A DNA stretch of 40,725 nucleotides, from contig JAEZFI010000187.1 of NCBI GenBank assembly GCA_023437745.1, positions 1 through 40,725 on the forward strand. Direction: 5' to 3'. The position numbers and the translations under genes were made by a program. Source of the stretch: Actinomycetes bacterium (GTDB lineage Bacteria > Actinomycetota > Acidimicrobiia > Acidimicrobiales > Microtrichaceae). Below the pieces are notes generated by a model. That model ran no database searches, was not told the origin of the DNA, and saw only the letters and a program-made list of their open reading frames with translations. Shown here piece after piece: positions 8,715-15,485 of the stretch. Position 1 is the stretch's first letter. The number at the start of each line of letters is the position of its first letter.

Positions 8715-8742
8715 CGACCCCGGACCGTGCGGGCCGGGGTCG
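8715..8742. terminator. 9-bp hairpin between the converging YfcC gene and tRNA-Ala
   Basis: cgaccccgg (8715-8723) and ccggggtcg (8734-8742) form a perfect 9-bp stem with a 10-base loop, followed on the plus strand by gttcc. It lies 19 bases beyond the 3' end of the minus-strand tRNA and downstream of the transporter, so it could end transcription from both sides. Confidence 0.5.
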
Positions 8743-8761
8743 TTCCACGACGTGTTCCGGG

Positions 8762-8835
8762 TGGAGGTGATGGGAGTCGAACCCACGACCTCTTCGATGC
8801 GACCGAAGCGCTCTAGCCAGCTGAGCTACACCCCC
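8762..8835 (-). tRNA. tRNA-Ala (anticodon CGC)
   Basis: The minus strand folds into a full cloverleaf. The acceptor GGGGGTG pairs with CACCTCC, including the G3-U70 wobble that marks alanine tRNAs. The D arm is GCTC...GAGC. The anticodon stem CTTCG/CGAAG encloses the loop GTCGCAT with anticodon CGC, and the T arm is GTGGG-TTCGACT-CCCAT. The discriminator base is A. The 3' CCA is not encoded (the genome reads ACCC), so it must be added after transcription. It reads GCG codons, which are abundant in this genome. Confidence 0.95.
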
Positions 8836-8845
8836 GGGGTGACAG

Positions 8846-8851
8846 AGATTA
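8846..8851 (-). promoter_or_regulatory. Probable -10 box of the tRNA-Ala gene
   Basis: On the minus strand the hexamer is TAATCT, 10 bases upstream of the mature tRNA 5' end. A clear -35 match is not visible. Confidence 0.4.
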
Positions 8852-8892
8852 GCCCTCGCCCGAACGGGCTCGGCCAATCGAGACCGGCGGCG

Positions 8893-9453
8893 TCAGCGGG
8901 AGGCGACGCGCCGCGCCGGGAGCATGGCCGGCTGCGCCTGGTGCTGCGGCAGGTAGGCCACACGGTCCGAGGTGCGCTCGACCCGGCCGACCTGGATGGC
9001 GAGGGCGAGGTACCCGATGAGCGCCACGTCGATCACGAGGTGGACGACGAGCATCGCACCGCCGAAGGTCAGCATGCCGAGGAGCGACAGCAGCGCCGCT
9101 GCTCCGAGGCCCACGATGATCTCCTGACGACGCTGCGCCGCCGACGGGCGAGCGGACCGCACACGGGCGGGGGCCGCCTGGCGAGCCACGGCGGGACGAG
9201 GAGCGGCCGAGCGGCGCTCTGCACGGGGGGCGAACTGCACGACCGTCCCACCCGAGCGGGCAGGAGCCGGACGCCGCGTCGGGGCGACCTGACGGCGAGA
9301 CGCCGCCGGGTTGGCCTGCTCGAGCATCGAGAGGTGGCGGCTGAAGGTGGAGATGGAGTCGGCGGAGCGACGGGTGTGGCGTCGGCGGAGCAGATCGGGA
9401 GCCAGCACGGCGGCCCACAGCACTGCAAGTCCCAGGATCACGGGAAGCTGCAC
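8893..9453 (-). CDS. Small membrane protein, candidate SepX/GLPR-type divisome receptor
   Basis: 186 residues with three hydrophobic segments: one at the very N-terminus (LPVILGLAVLWAAVLAPDLL) and two near the C-terminus (IIVGLGAAALLSLLGMLTF and MLVVHLVIDVALIGYLALAI). They are separated by about 100 residues of basic, proline/alanine-rich, probably disordered chain. The first segment runs straight into RRRHTRRSADSISTFSRHL. Streptomyces SepX and corynebacterial GLPR, which bind the gephyrin-like Glp and act in cell division, have a similar plan, and a glp/moeA gene lies three genes upstream on the same strand. The identification rests on architecture and neighbourhood, not alignment. I chose GTG 9453 because AAGGTGA lies 7 bases before it; the open frame reaches 9519 but adds a poor Gly/Pro leader. 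Confidence 0.5.
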   Translation of the reverse strand: MQLPVILGLAVLWAAVLAPDLLRRRHTRRSADSISTFSRHLSMLEQANPAASRRQVAPTRRPAPARSGGTVVQFAPRAERRSAAPRPAVARQAAPARVRSARPSAAQRRQEIIVGLGAAALLSLLGMLTFGGAMLVVHLVIDVALIGYLALAIQVGRVERTSDRVAYLPQHQAQPAMLPARRVASR

Positions 9454-9584
9454 GTGTACGTCACCTTGACCTTTCGGTGTCGGTCCACCACCGGGGGGCG
9501 ATGGTGACGGTTCCGTCATCGAGTGACGAATCCGTCATGTCGAGTTCCACCCTAACCCGGAGGTTCTGGCGCTGTCGAGGATCC

Positions 9585-9623
9585 ACGCTAGCAAACGCGA
9601 GCGGTTTGTGACGAAATCGTTAC
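9585..9623 (-). promoter_or_regulatory. Putative promoter with MtrA-like direct repeat upstream of the SepX/GLPR candidate
   Basis: Read on the minus strand, GTAAC-6 bases-GTCAC (9623-9608) matches the GTnAC-N6-GTnAC repeat recognised by MtrA in actinobacteria. It lies where the -35 region should be for a TAGCGT -10 box (9590-9585). The intergenic stretch also carries several TGACG/CGTCA half-sites (near 9504, 9514, 9523, 9533 and 9634). The resulting leader would be about 120 bases long. Confidence 0.35.
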
Positions 9624-9714
9624 GGATGTCATGTCGTCACGGGCCGTGAACCGTCACCTCACGGTCATGGACGGCACGTTCGACCGATCCGCCGAACCTC
9701 GACCCCGGCCTCGC

Positions 9715-10224
9715 TCAGAGGTCGAGCTCTGCCAGCGGATCGACCTCGCCGACCCGCCGGTAGTTGCCGGAGCGACCGCCGGTCTTCTCCCAGAGCGTGA
9801 CCTCGCCGATCACCATCGACTTGTCGACGCTCTTGCACATGTCGTAGATGGTCAGCAGCGCGACCATGCAGCCGGTCAGCGCCTCCATCTCGACACCTGT
9901 GCGGTCCACCGTCTCGACCGACACCTCGGCCTCGATGAACGTGTCCTCGATCCGGAAGTTCACCAGCACGGCGCCCACGAGGAGCGGGTGGCACAGCGGG
10001 ATGAGGTCGGCGCACCGCTTGGCGGCCTGGATCCCGGCGACCCGCGCCACGGAGAGCACGTCGCCCTTGTTGATCGCCCCGCGGGCGACGAGCGAGGTGG
10101 TCTCGGTGTTCATCGTCACCCGACCCCGGGCGAGCGCCCGGCGGTGCGTCGGCTCCTTCGGCGTGACGTCGACCATGCGGGCCCGACCCAGCGGATCGAG
10201 GTGCGTGAGACCGCGTTCAGACAT
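9715..10224 (-). CDS. moaC: Cyclic pyranopterin monophosphate synthase
   Basis: 169 residues, standard length. Motifs: ARMVDVTPKEPTHRRALARG, NKGDVLSVARVAGIQAAKRCADLIPLCHPL (catalytic Lys and His region), DRTGVEMEALTGCMVALLTIYDMCKSVDKSM (the invariant Glu-Met-Glu and Lys-x-x-Asp-Lys stretch) and the C-terminal EKTGGRSGNYRR. It converts the MoaA product into cyclic pyranopterin monophosphate, the second half of step one in molybdenum cofactor synthesis. The ATG lies 6 bases after a TACGCT -10-like hexamer and has no ribosome site, so the mRNA is probably leaderless. A strong hairpin separates it from moaA upstream, so it is probably its own transcription unit. Confidence 0.97.
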   Translation of the reverse strand: MSERGLTHLDPLGRARMVDVTPKEPTHRRALARGRVTMNTETTSLVARGAINKGDVLSVARVAGIQAAKRCADLIPLCHPLLVGAVLVNFRIEDTFIEAEVSVETVDRTGVEMEALTGCMVALLTIYDMCKSVDKSMVIGEVTLWEKTGGRSGNYRRVGEVDPLAELDL

Positions 10225-10230
10225 GGGCGC

Positions 10231-10236
10231 AGCGTA
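10231..10236 (-). promoter_or_regulatory. -10 box for leaderless moaC mRNA
   Basis: The minus strand reads TACGCT, six bases, then the moaC ATG. This places the transcription start at or next to the initiation codon. Confidence 0.45.
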
Positions 10237-10243
10237 GTTTGCC

Positions 10244-10264
10244 GGGGCCTCGCACCGAGGCCCC
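10244..10264 (-). terminator. Hairpin after moaA
   Basis: ggggcctcg (10244-10252) and cgaggcccc (10256-10264) form a perfect 9-bp all-but-one-GC stem with a 3-base loop, 29 bases downstream of the moaA stop codon and before the moaC promoter. No T run follows. Confidence 0.6.
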
Positions 10265-10293
10265 GCTGCCCGACGGTCAGGCGGGGCGTCGGC

Positions 10294-11304
10294 CTACCCG
10301 CCGATCTGGCTCATGGAGCGCCGAGGCCGGATGAACTGCACGTCGGTGATGCCATGACCCGGCCGCTTCTCCGCGACGTTGCCGCGGATCAGCTCCAGCA
10401 GGTCCTCGTCGGTGGCACCGGAGCGGATCGGTCCGCGGAGGTCGGTCTCGTCGAGGGCGAACAGGCAGTTCCGCAGCGCCCCCTCGGCGGTCAGGCGAAC
10501 CCGGTCGCACGACGCGCAGAACGGCTGGGTGACCGAGGCGATGACCCCGACCGAGCCACGCCCGTCGAGGTACCGGAACTGCTCCGCCGGGGCGTGGTCC
10601 CGGGGCACCGCCTCCAGCGGGAAGACGGCGTGGATCCGCTCGACGATCTGCTCCTGGCTCACGACGTCCGCTCGGCGCCAGCCACCGTCCGCGTCGAGGG
10701 GCATGAACTCGATGAAGCGGACCTCGACGCCCGCCTCCCGACCGAAGCGGGCGAGGTCCACCACCTCGTCGTCGTTCACGCCGGCCATCACCACGGCGTT
10801 CACCTTCACCGGGTCGAACCCGGCGGCGAGTGCGGCCTCGATGCCGGCGAGGACCCGGTCGAGCTCGTCGCGCCGGGTGAGCTGCACGAAGCGGTCGGGC
10901 CGCAGGGTGTCGAGGCTGACGTTGATGCGGCGGATGCCTGCGTCGCGGAGGCCCTGGGCCTGCTGGGTGAGCGTCGCACCGTTCGTGGTGAGGGCGAGGT
11001 CGACCGGCGCCCCCTCGGGCGTCCGCAACGCGGCAAGCTTCGCGGCGAGCACCGGCAGGTGGGCGCGCAGCGTCGGCTCGCCACCCGTCAGCCGGATCGA
11101 GTCGATCCCGAGGTGGGCGACCATGAGCGCGGCGAGCCGTTCGATCTCCTCGAAGGTCAGGACCTCCGACCTCGGCAGCCACACCATCCCCTCCTCGGGC
11201 ATGCAGTAGCTGCACCGGAAGTTGCACCGGTCGGTCACCGAGATGCGGAGGTCACGGTGCACCCTGCCGAGCCCGTCGACGAGCGGCACCGCGCGCCCGC
11301 TCAC
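10294..11304 (-). CDS. moaA: GTP 3',8-cyclase (radical SAM)
   Basis: 336 residues. The N-terminal radical-SAM cluster is seen as SVTDRCNFRCSYCMPEEG, followed by SIRLTGGEPTLR. The second iron-sulfur site is CASCDRVRLTAEGALRNCLF. The protein ends in the conserved RRSMSQIGG, whose Gly-Gly tail is needed for activity in this family. It rearranges GTP with S-adenosylmethionine in the first step of molybdenum cofactor synthesis. The GTG start at 11304 overlaps the glp/moeA stop by four bases (GTGA), so translation is coupled. The open frame runs back to 11889, but that portion is a shadow of glp. The shared transcript with glp and nearby moaC place it in a Moco locus. Confidence 0.97.
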   Translation of the reverse strand: MSGRAVPLVDGLGRVHRDLRISVTDRCNFRCSYCMPEEGMVWLPRSEVLTFEEIERLAALMVAHLGIDSIRLTGGEPTLRAHLPVLAAKLAALRTPEGAPVDLALTTNGATLTQQAQGLRDAGIRRINVSLDTLRPDRFVQLTRRDELDRVLAGIEAALAAGFDPVKVNAVVMAGVNDDEVVDLARFGREAGVEVRFIEFMPLDADGGWRRADVVSQEQIVERIHAVFPLEAVPRDHAPAEQFRYLDGRGSVGVIASVTQPFCASCDRVRLTAEGALRNCLFALDETDLRGPIRSGATDEDLLELIRGNVAEKRPGHGITDVQFIRPRRSMSQIGG

Positions 11305-12518
11305 CACTCCACTCCGAGCGGCAGCACCTCGACCGTGCCACCCGGTGCGATGCCCTCGCCGTCCGGCACCTCGGCGAGGCCGGACGCCGTGGCCATCGCC
11401 GCGGTGTGGTGGCTGCCCTGCTGGGTGAGGGCCCGGGCGAGGATCGTCCCGTCGGCGCCGGCGTCCAGGCACACCCGGTCGTAGTGCACCTTCCCGTCCC
11501 GGCGACGGGTGAGGCCCTGGGGCACCACGGCGGTGAGCCGCCGGCGGTCGAGGCGGTCGTGGCCCATCATCTTCCGGAGGGCGGGCCGGGCGAACAGCTC
11601 GAAGCTCACGTGCGACGACACGGGGTTCCCGGGGAGCCCGAAGACGGGCACCCCGTGGCCGGTCGAGGAGGTGATGGTGCCGACGGCGAGCGGCTTGGCA
11701 GGGCGGATGGCGACCTGCATCCACCGCATGTTCCCGAAGCGCGCGAGGACCGACTTCACGAAGTCGAACTCCCCCATCGACACGCCGCCGGAGGTGACGA
11801 TGGCGTCGCAGCGCTCGGAGGCGTCGCGGAGCGCCGTCTCGATGGCACCCTCGTCGTCGGCGAGGCGGCCCAGGTCCACCGGCGTGCACCCTGCCTCCGC
11901 CACGAGCGCGAGCAGCGCGTGCCGGTTCGAGTCGTGGATCTGCCCGGGGAGCAGCGCCACCCCGGGGTCGACCAGCTCGTCGCCGGTGGAGAAGACACCG
12001 ACCGTCGCCCGGCGGAACACCGGCAGCTCCCGCCGGCCCACGGTGGCGGCCACGCCGACCACGGCGGGCGCCACCACGGACCCCGCCCGCAGCGCCACCT
12101 GCCCGCGCCGGAGGTCGTCGCCGGCGGGCCGGATCGCCGTGCCGACCTCGACCCCTCGCTCGAGCACGACGTCGTCCCCGTCGAAGGAGAGCAGCTCCAC
12201 CATCACCACCGCGTCGGCACCGGCCGGGATCGCCGCGCCGGTCATGATGCGCACGGCCTCGCCGGTGTACACCTCGGCCTCGGGTGGATCCCCCGCCGCG
12301 ACGGTCGACGTGACGCGCAGCCGGGCGCCCGGGCCGGTGTCGGCCGCCCGCACCGCGATGCCGTCCATCGCCGAGTTCGCGAACGGCGGCACGTCGGTCT
12401 CCGACGTCACATCCTCCGCCAGGACCAGTCCCACTGCGTCGTGGAGGGCGACCTCCCGGACCCCGAGCGGGGCGACGCAGTCGAGCACGAACGCCCTGGC
12501 CTCCTGCAGCGGGATCAC
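11301..12518 (-). CDS. Molybdopterin molybdotransferase MoeA / gephyrin-like Glp
   Basis: 405 residues with the full MoeA domain order. Domain I carries PPFANSAMDGIAVRA. Domain II has VRIMTGAAIPAGADAVVMVE. The MogA-like domain III has VGVFSTGDELVDPG, GQIHDSNRHAL, IVTSGGVSMGEFDFVK and FGLPGNPVSSHVSFELFARPAL. A beta domain IV follows. It inserts molybdate into adenylated molybdopterin. In corynebacteria a MoeA-like paralogue, Glp, instead binds FtsZ and a membrane receptor. The galU...moeA neighbourhood and the SepX/GLPR-like protein three genes on would fit that, so the role could be Moco synthesis, division or both. The GTG start lies 6 bases after TAGCCT (12525-12530, minus), suggesting a leaderless mRNA. 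Confidence 0.93.
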   Translation of the reverse strand: MIPLQEARAFVLDCVAPLGVREVALHDAVGLVLAEDVTSETDVPPFANSAMDGIAVRAADTGPGARLRVTSTVAAGDPPEAEVYTGEAVRIMTGAAIPAGADAVVMVELLSFDGDDVVLERGVEVGTAIRPAGDDLRRGQVALRAGSVVAPAVVGVAATVGRRELPVFRRATVGVFSTGDELVDPGVALLPGQIHDSNRHALLALVAEAGCTPVDLGRLADDEGAIETALRDASERCDAIVTSGGVSMGEFDFVKSVLARFGNMRWMQVAIRPAKPLAVGTITSSTGHGVPVFGLPGNPVSSHVSFELFARPALRKMMGHDRLDRRRLTAVVPQGLTRRRDGKVHYDRVCLDAGADGTILARALTQQGSHHTAAMATASGLAEVPDGEGIAPGGTVEVLPLGVEW

Positions 12519-12524
12519 GCCTTC

Positions 12525-12573
12525 AGGCTACGCCGCGCCCCGTGGCCCGGGTCCGGCGCTGCGGTGCTACAAC
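12525..12573. promoter_or_regulatory. Back-to-back leaderless promoters of glp/moeA and the DUF1971 gene
   Basis: On the minus strand TAGCCT (12530-12525) lies 6 bases before the glp GTG. On the plus strand TACAAC, preceded by TGC (12565-12573), lies 7 bases before the GTG at 12581. Both genes lack a spaced ribosome site, so both transcripts probably begin at the start codon. Confidence 0.4.
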
Positions 12574-12580
12574 CATCGGG

Positions 12581-12883
12581 GTGCCCAGCCATCCCGACCA
12601 CCCCGACCTGCCTGCGGGCGCGGAGCTCGTCCGCACGACCGACGAGTTCACCCCGGAGACCATGCCGGCAGGCCTCCGTCGCGCCCATCGCACCGCCACC
12701 GGTGTGTGGGGGCGCCTGCGCGTCCTCTCCGGGTCGATCGAGTTCACCTTCGAGGGCGACGCCCCGTCGACCCACCGCGTCGCGGCCGGCGAGGAGCAGA
12801 TCATCCCGCCGGACGTCCCGCACTCCGTCGCGCCCGCCGCGGACGCTCGGTTCGTCGTGGACTTCCTGAAGCCCGCGTCCTGA
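12581..12883 (+). CDS. DUF1971 (TehB-like) cupin-fold protein
   Basis: 100 residues from the GTG at 12581. The visible pattern LPAGAELVRTTDEFTPETMPAGLRRAHRTATGVWGRLRVLSGSIEFTFEG, then AAGEEQIIPPDVPHSV, is that of DUF1971. This is a single beta-barrel domain also found at the N-terminus of some tellurite-resistance TehB methyltransferases. The proline-flanked PPDVPHSV is the usual second cupin motif. Its biochemical role is not established; a small-molecule or oxyanion-linked function is sometimes guessed. The frame is open to a GTG at 12542, but the start at 12581 sits 7 bases after a -10-like TACAAC and fits a leaderless message. It stands alone, divergent from glp and converging on the next gene. 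Confidence 0.8.
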   Translation: MPSHPDHPDLPAGAELVRTTDEFTPETMPAGLRRAHRTATGVWGRLRVLSGSIEFTFEGDAPSTHRVAAGEEQIIPPDVPHSVAPAADARFVVDFLKPAS

Positions 12884-12892
12884 GCCGACGCG

Positions 12893-13705
12893 TCAGCGGA
12901 GCGGCGTGAGGTCCTGGAGGTCCAGCCTCGAGCGCTCGGTGAAGGTCGCGAAGCCGGTCAGCTCCATGTCCCGCTCGATGCGGACGGGCAGCCAGTTCGT
13001 CGTGTCGAGCCACAGGGACTCGCGCGTCCGGCCCGACATGTCCCCCGTGACGACGTGCTCGACGACCACCGACACCGCCTCGACGTCGCGGTCCCCGATC
13101 GTCAGCGTCTCCGGGGGCGACACCGTCTGCGTGCCGGTGAGGGTCGAGCCCAGGGTCACCGCGGCGGTCGACATCCTCAGCCGGCAGGTGAGGTCGCTCC
13201 TGCCCTGACCGGTCGGCGACAGCGTCACGGGCGGCTCGCACACCATCTCGGCCTCGGCCGTGAGCGGCCCGACCTGCTGGTGCTTCACGTTGTGCTCCAG
13301 GCGCACGCTGCCGGACGCATCCGTGCAGTAGGTCGTGTCCTCCGTGTGCTGCGCCATGAAGTTGACCGTGAGGACGAAGCAGTCCCCGTCGTCCACGAGG
13401 ACCGCGGTGACGACCTCGGGCATCGCCCGCTCGTCCGCCGGGAGCACACCGACCTTCACGACCTCCTGACCGGACGCCGCATAGCGGTACACACCGGGTT
13501 CCGGCCGCAGCGGGCGCGCCCCGTCGACCGCATCACCCTCGGCCCCTGCGTCCCGCTTCGAGTCGGACCGCTCGCGGAACTCGGTGAGGGCGTCCTGCTC
13601 GCTGACCGGCGTCGCTCCACGGGGCCGCATCGCCACCACGACGCCGACCGCCACGAGGCCGACGGCGACCGCGACCGCCAGGCCGATCCTGCGTCGCCGG
13701 CTCAT
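12893..13705 (-). CDS. Unknown exported or membrane-anchored protein
   Basis: 270 residues. It opens with MSRRRRIGLAVAVAVGLVAVGVVVAM, a basic stretch plus one hydrophobic segment typical of a signal anchor or uncleaved signal. No lipobox Cys follows. The remainder is acidic and beta-rich with four Cys (near DDGDCF, TTYCTD, EMVCEPP and DLTCRL), which may form two disulfides outside the membrane. No catalytic motif is recognised. LWLDTTNWLPVRIERDMELTG resembles the barrel-edge pattern of lipoprotein-carrier-like folds (LolA/LppX style), but this is weak. It begins 7 bases after the methyltransferase stop codon with a GGTGAGG ribosome site, so the two form an operon. Confidence 0.75.
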   Translation of the reverse strand: MSRRRRIGLAVAVAVGLVAVGVVVAMRPRGATPVSEQDALTEFRERSDSKRDAGAEGDAVDGARPLRPEPGVYRYAASGQEVVKVGVLPADERAMPEVVTAVLVDDGDCFVLTVNFMAQHTEDTTYCTDASGSVRLEHNVKHQQVGPLTAEAEMVCEPPVTLSPTGQGRSDLTCRLRMSTAAVTLGSTLTGTQTVSPPETLTIGDRDVEAVSVVVEHVVTGDMSGRTRESLWLDTTNWLPVRIERDMELTGFATFTERSRLDLQDLTPLR

Positions 13706-13712
13706 GCCGGCC

Positions 13713-14522
13713 TCACCGCTTCTCGGCGACGATCACGCAGGCGTCCAGGTGGCTCGCGTGGCGCCGCATCGACGAGCGCATGGCGAGGACACGAGACCGC
13801 GCCTCCCGGTCCGCCAGCACGTTGCGCACGAAGCGGAGCGTGCCTGCGATGCCTTCGTCCGCCACGAACCGGCGCGGCTCAAGGAGATGGAGCGGAGCGA
13901 GCTGCTGATCGGTCACCCGGAGGCCTGCCTCCGTCAGGAGGGCGCGCCAGCCGTCCAGCGTCATCGGGCTCACGTTCACCTTGATGCTGCCGGTGAGGTC
14001 GCGGGCGACGGCCTCGGGCACCTCGCCCGTGGCGGGGTCGGGGCGCACCGCGACCTCGTGGAGGCCGAGACGGCCACCGGGACGGAGCACGCGCGCCAGC
14101 TCGGCGACGATCTTCCGCTTCTGCGAATCCGGGTGCATGGTGAGATACGCCTCGCCGAACACGACGCTGGCGCTGGCGTCGGCACGGCCGGTCGCTGCCG
14201 CGGTGCCCTGGACGACCTCACGCTCGGGGCCCGCCACGAGCTCTCGCACCCGCTCGGCGGCGTCCGGGTCGCGCTCGACCGCGACGTAGCTCGCCGGCGA
14301 CCGCTCGAGCACCAGCTGCGTCGTGGCGCCGAGGCCGGGCGCCAACTCGAGCACGTCGTCGGCGCTGCCGATGTGGAGCCCCGACAGCATCCGACGCGTC
14401 AGCTCCACACCACCCGGCCGGAGCACGCGCTTGCCCAGGCGGGCGAGGAGCCAGTGCCCCGGCATCCTGGCCGCCGGGAGCTCGGCTCCGGGGAGGGGCT
14501 GTTCCGACGTGGTCGTCGACAT
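13713..14522 (-). CDS. Class I SAM-dependent methyltransferase
   Basis: 269 residues. The SAM-binding core is visible: DVLELAPGLGATTQLVLERSPASYVAVERD (motif I and the acidic end of strand 2), then ASASVVFGEAYLTMH and ELARVLRPGGRLGLHEVAVRPD (motifs II/III). A further helical region follows the core. The general pattern is that of the UbiE/Erg6-like Methyltransf_11 group; the substrate cannot be read. It is first in a two-gene unit with the unknown exported protein. The promoter candidate at 14553-14582 gives a 24-base leader, with a GGAAC site near the ATG. Confidence 0.88.
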   Translation of the reverse strand: MSTTTSEQPLPGAELPAARMPGHWLLARLGKRVLRPGGVELTRRMLSGLHIGSADDVLELAPGLGATTQLVLERSPASYVAVERDPDAAERVRELVAGPEREVVQGTAAATGRADASASVVFGEAYLTMHPDSQKRKIVAELARVLRPGGRLGLHEVAVRPDPATGEVPEAVARDLTGSIKVNVSPMTLDGWRALLTEAGLRVTDQQLAPLHLLEPRRFVADEGIAGTLRFVRNVLADREARSRVLAMRSSMRRHASHLDACVIVAEKR

Positions 14523-14552
14523 CTCGGTTCCTTCGTGCCGTGGATCGACGCC

Positions 14553-14582
14553 AAGTTAGGCACTCCTGATACTTGATGTCGA
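14553..14582 (-). promoter_or_regulatory. Promoter of the methyltransferase operon
   Basis: The minus strand reads TCGACA (14582-14577), 18 bases, then TAACTT (14558-14553), about 30 bases before the ATG. CAAGT (14552-14556) and ACTTG (14571-14575) are inverted repeats framing the spacer and could be an operator. Confidence 0.45.
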
Positions 14583-14639
14583 GTGCGCCCACCACCGGTT
14601 CGGCCGCTGCCACTCGTCACCGAGCGCGAGCATCGGCGC

Positions 14640-15485
14640 ATGTCCTCGCCACTCGTGCTGCTCGCCGCCGGCATGGGCACTCGCTTCGGGGGCCCGAAGC
14701 AGCTCGCCGAGGTGGGACCGCGCGGCGAGCCGCTCTTCGCGGTGACCGTCGCCGCCGCGGCGACGGCCGGGTTCGACCGATTCGTCCTGGTGACCCGCGC
14801 CGAGCTCGAGCAGCGCATGCGGGAGCAGGTGGCCGCCCACCTCCCCGGGCAGCCGGTCGAGGTGGTGCTGCAGGACGTCCGGAGCTCGGGGCGCGCGCGA
14901 CCGTGGGGCACCGCGCACGCGGTCGCCCTCTGCACCGAACTGGACCTGCCGGCGTTCGGCGTCGCCAACGCCGACGACGTCTACGGTCCCGGCGCGCTGC
15001 GGTGCCTCGCGGAGGGGGTCCGCGTCGCCGCTGAGCGGACCGTCACCATCGTCGGCTACCGGCTGGGCGAGACGCTGTCCGCCCACGGTGGCGTGTCACG
15101 TGCCGTGTGCGAGCTGGACGACGGGGGCCGTGTCGCCCGGCTGGTGGAGGAGCACGGACTCGTCGCCGACGCCGAGGGTCCCGGGGTGCACGGCGAGCGA
15201 GGGCGCTGCTTCCGTCGGGACGACCCGGTCTCGATGAACCTCTTCGCGCTCCCCGCGTGCGTGCCGGGCCTCCTCGCCGAGCGGTTCGCCGCCTTCGCTG
15301 CGGCACACCGGGACGAGCCGGACGCCGAGTACACGCTGCCCACCGAGGTGGACCGCCTCCGCTCGGACGGGCTGGTGGAGGTGCGCCTGGCGATGACGGA
15401 CGAGCCGTGGGCCGGGCTGACCCACCCGGCGGGCCTCGCCGAGGTCCGCCGCCGGCTCGCTCAGGACCCGACGTCCTCCTTGTAG
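14640..15485 (+). CDS. Sugar-phosphate nucleotidyltransferase-like protein (NTP transferase fold)
   Basis: 281 residues from ATG 14640. The N-terminus PLVLLAAGMGTRFGGPKQLAEVGPRGEPL is the nucleotide-binding signature (GxGTR..PK). It is followed by DVRSSGRARPWGTAHAVALCTELD and VANADDVYGPGAL, the usual position of the metal-binding Asp. Proteins of this shape transfer a nucleotide to a sugar or alcohol phosphate, but the C-terminal half does not identify a substrate. The frame is open to 14583; ATG 14640 removes a proline-rich leader and gives the family start. Its last 25 bases overlap the 3' end of the ABC binding-protein gene on the other strand. Confidence 0.85.
   Translation: MSSPLVLLAAGMGTRFGGPKQLAEVGPRGEPLFAVTVAAAATAGFDRFVLVTRAELEQRMREQVAAHLPGQPVEVVLQDVRSSGRARPWGTAHAVALCTELDLPAFGVANADDVYGPGALRCLAEGVRVAAERTVTIVGYRLGETLSAHGGVSRAVCELDDGGRVARLVEEHGLVADAEGPGVHGERGRCFRRDDPVSMNLFALPACVPGLLAERFAAFAAAHRDEPDAEYTLPTEVDRLRSDGLVEVRLAMTDEPWAGLTHPAGLAEVRRRLAQDPTSSL

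Noticed and set aside
9454..9714. Possible small gene in the longest intergenic stretch
   Set aside because: Short frames there lack a ribosome site and sensible composition; the stretch is better explained as a promoter region.
10294..11889. An apparent 531-residue fusion ending in MoaA
   Set aside because: The first 195 residues are an out-of-frame reading of glp/moeA. The GTGA overlap at 11301-11304 gives the natural MoaA start.
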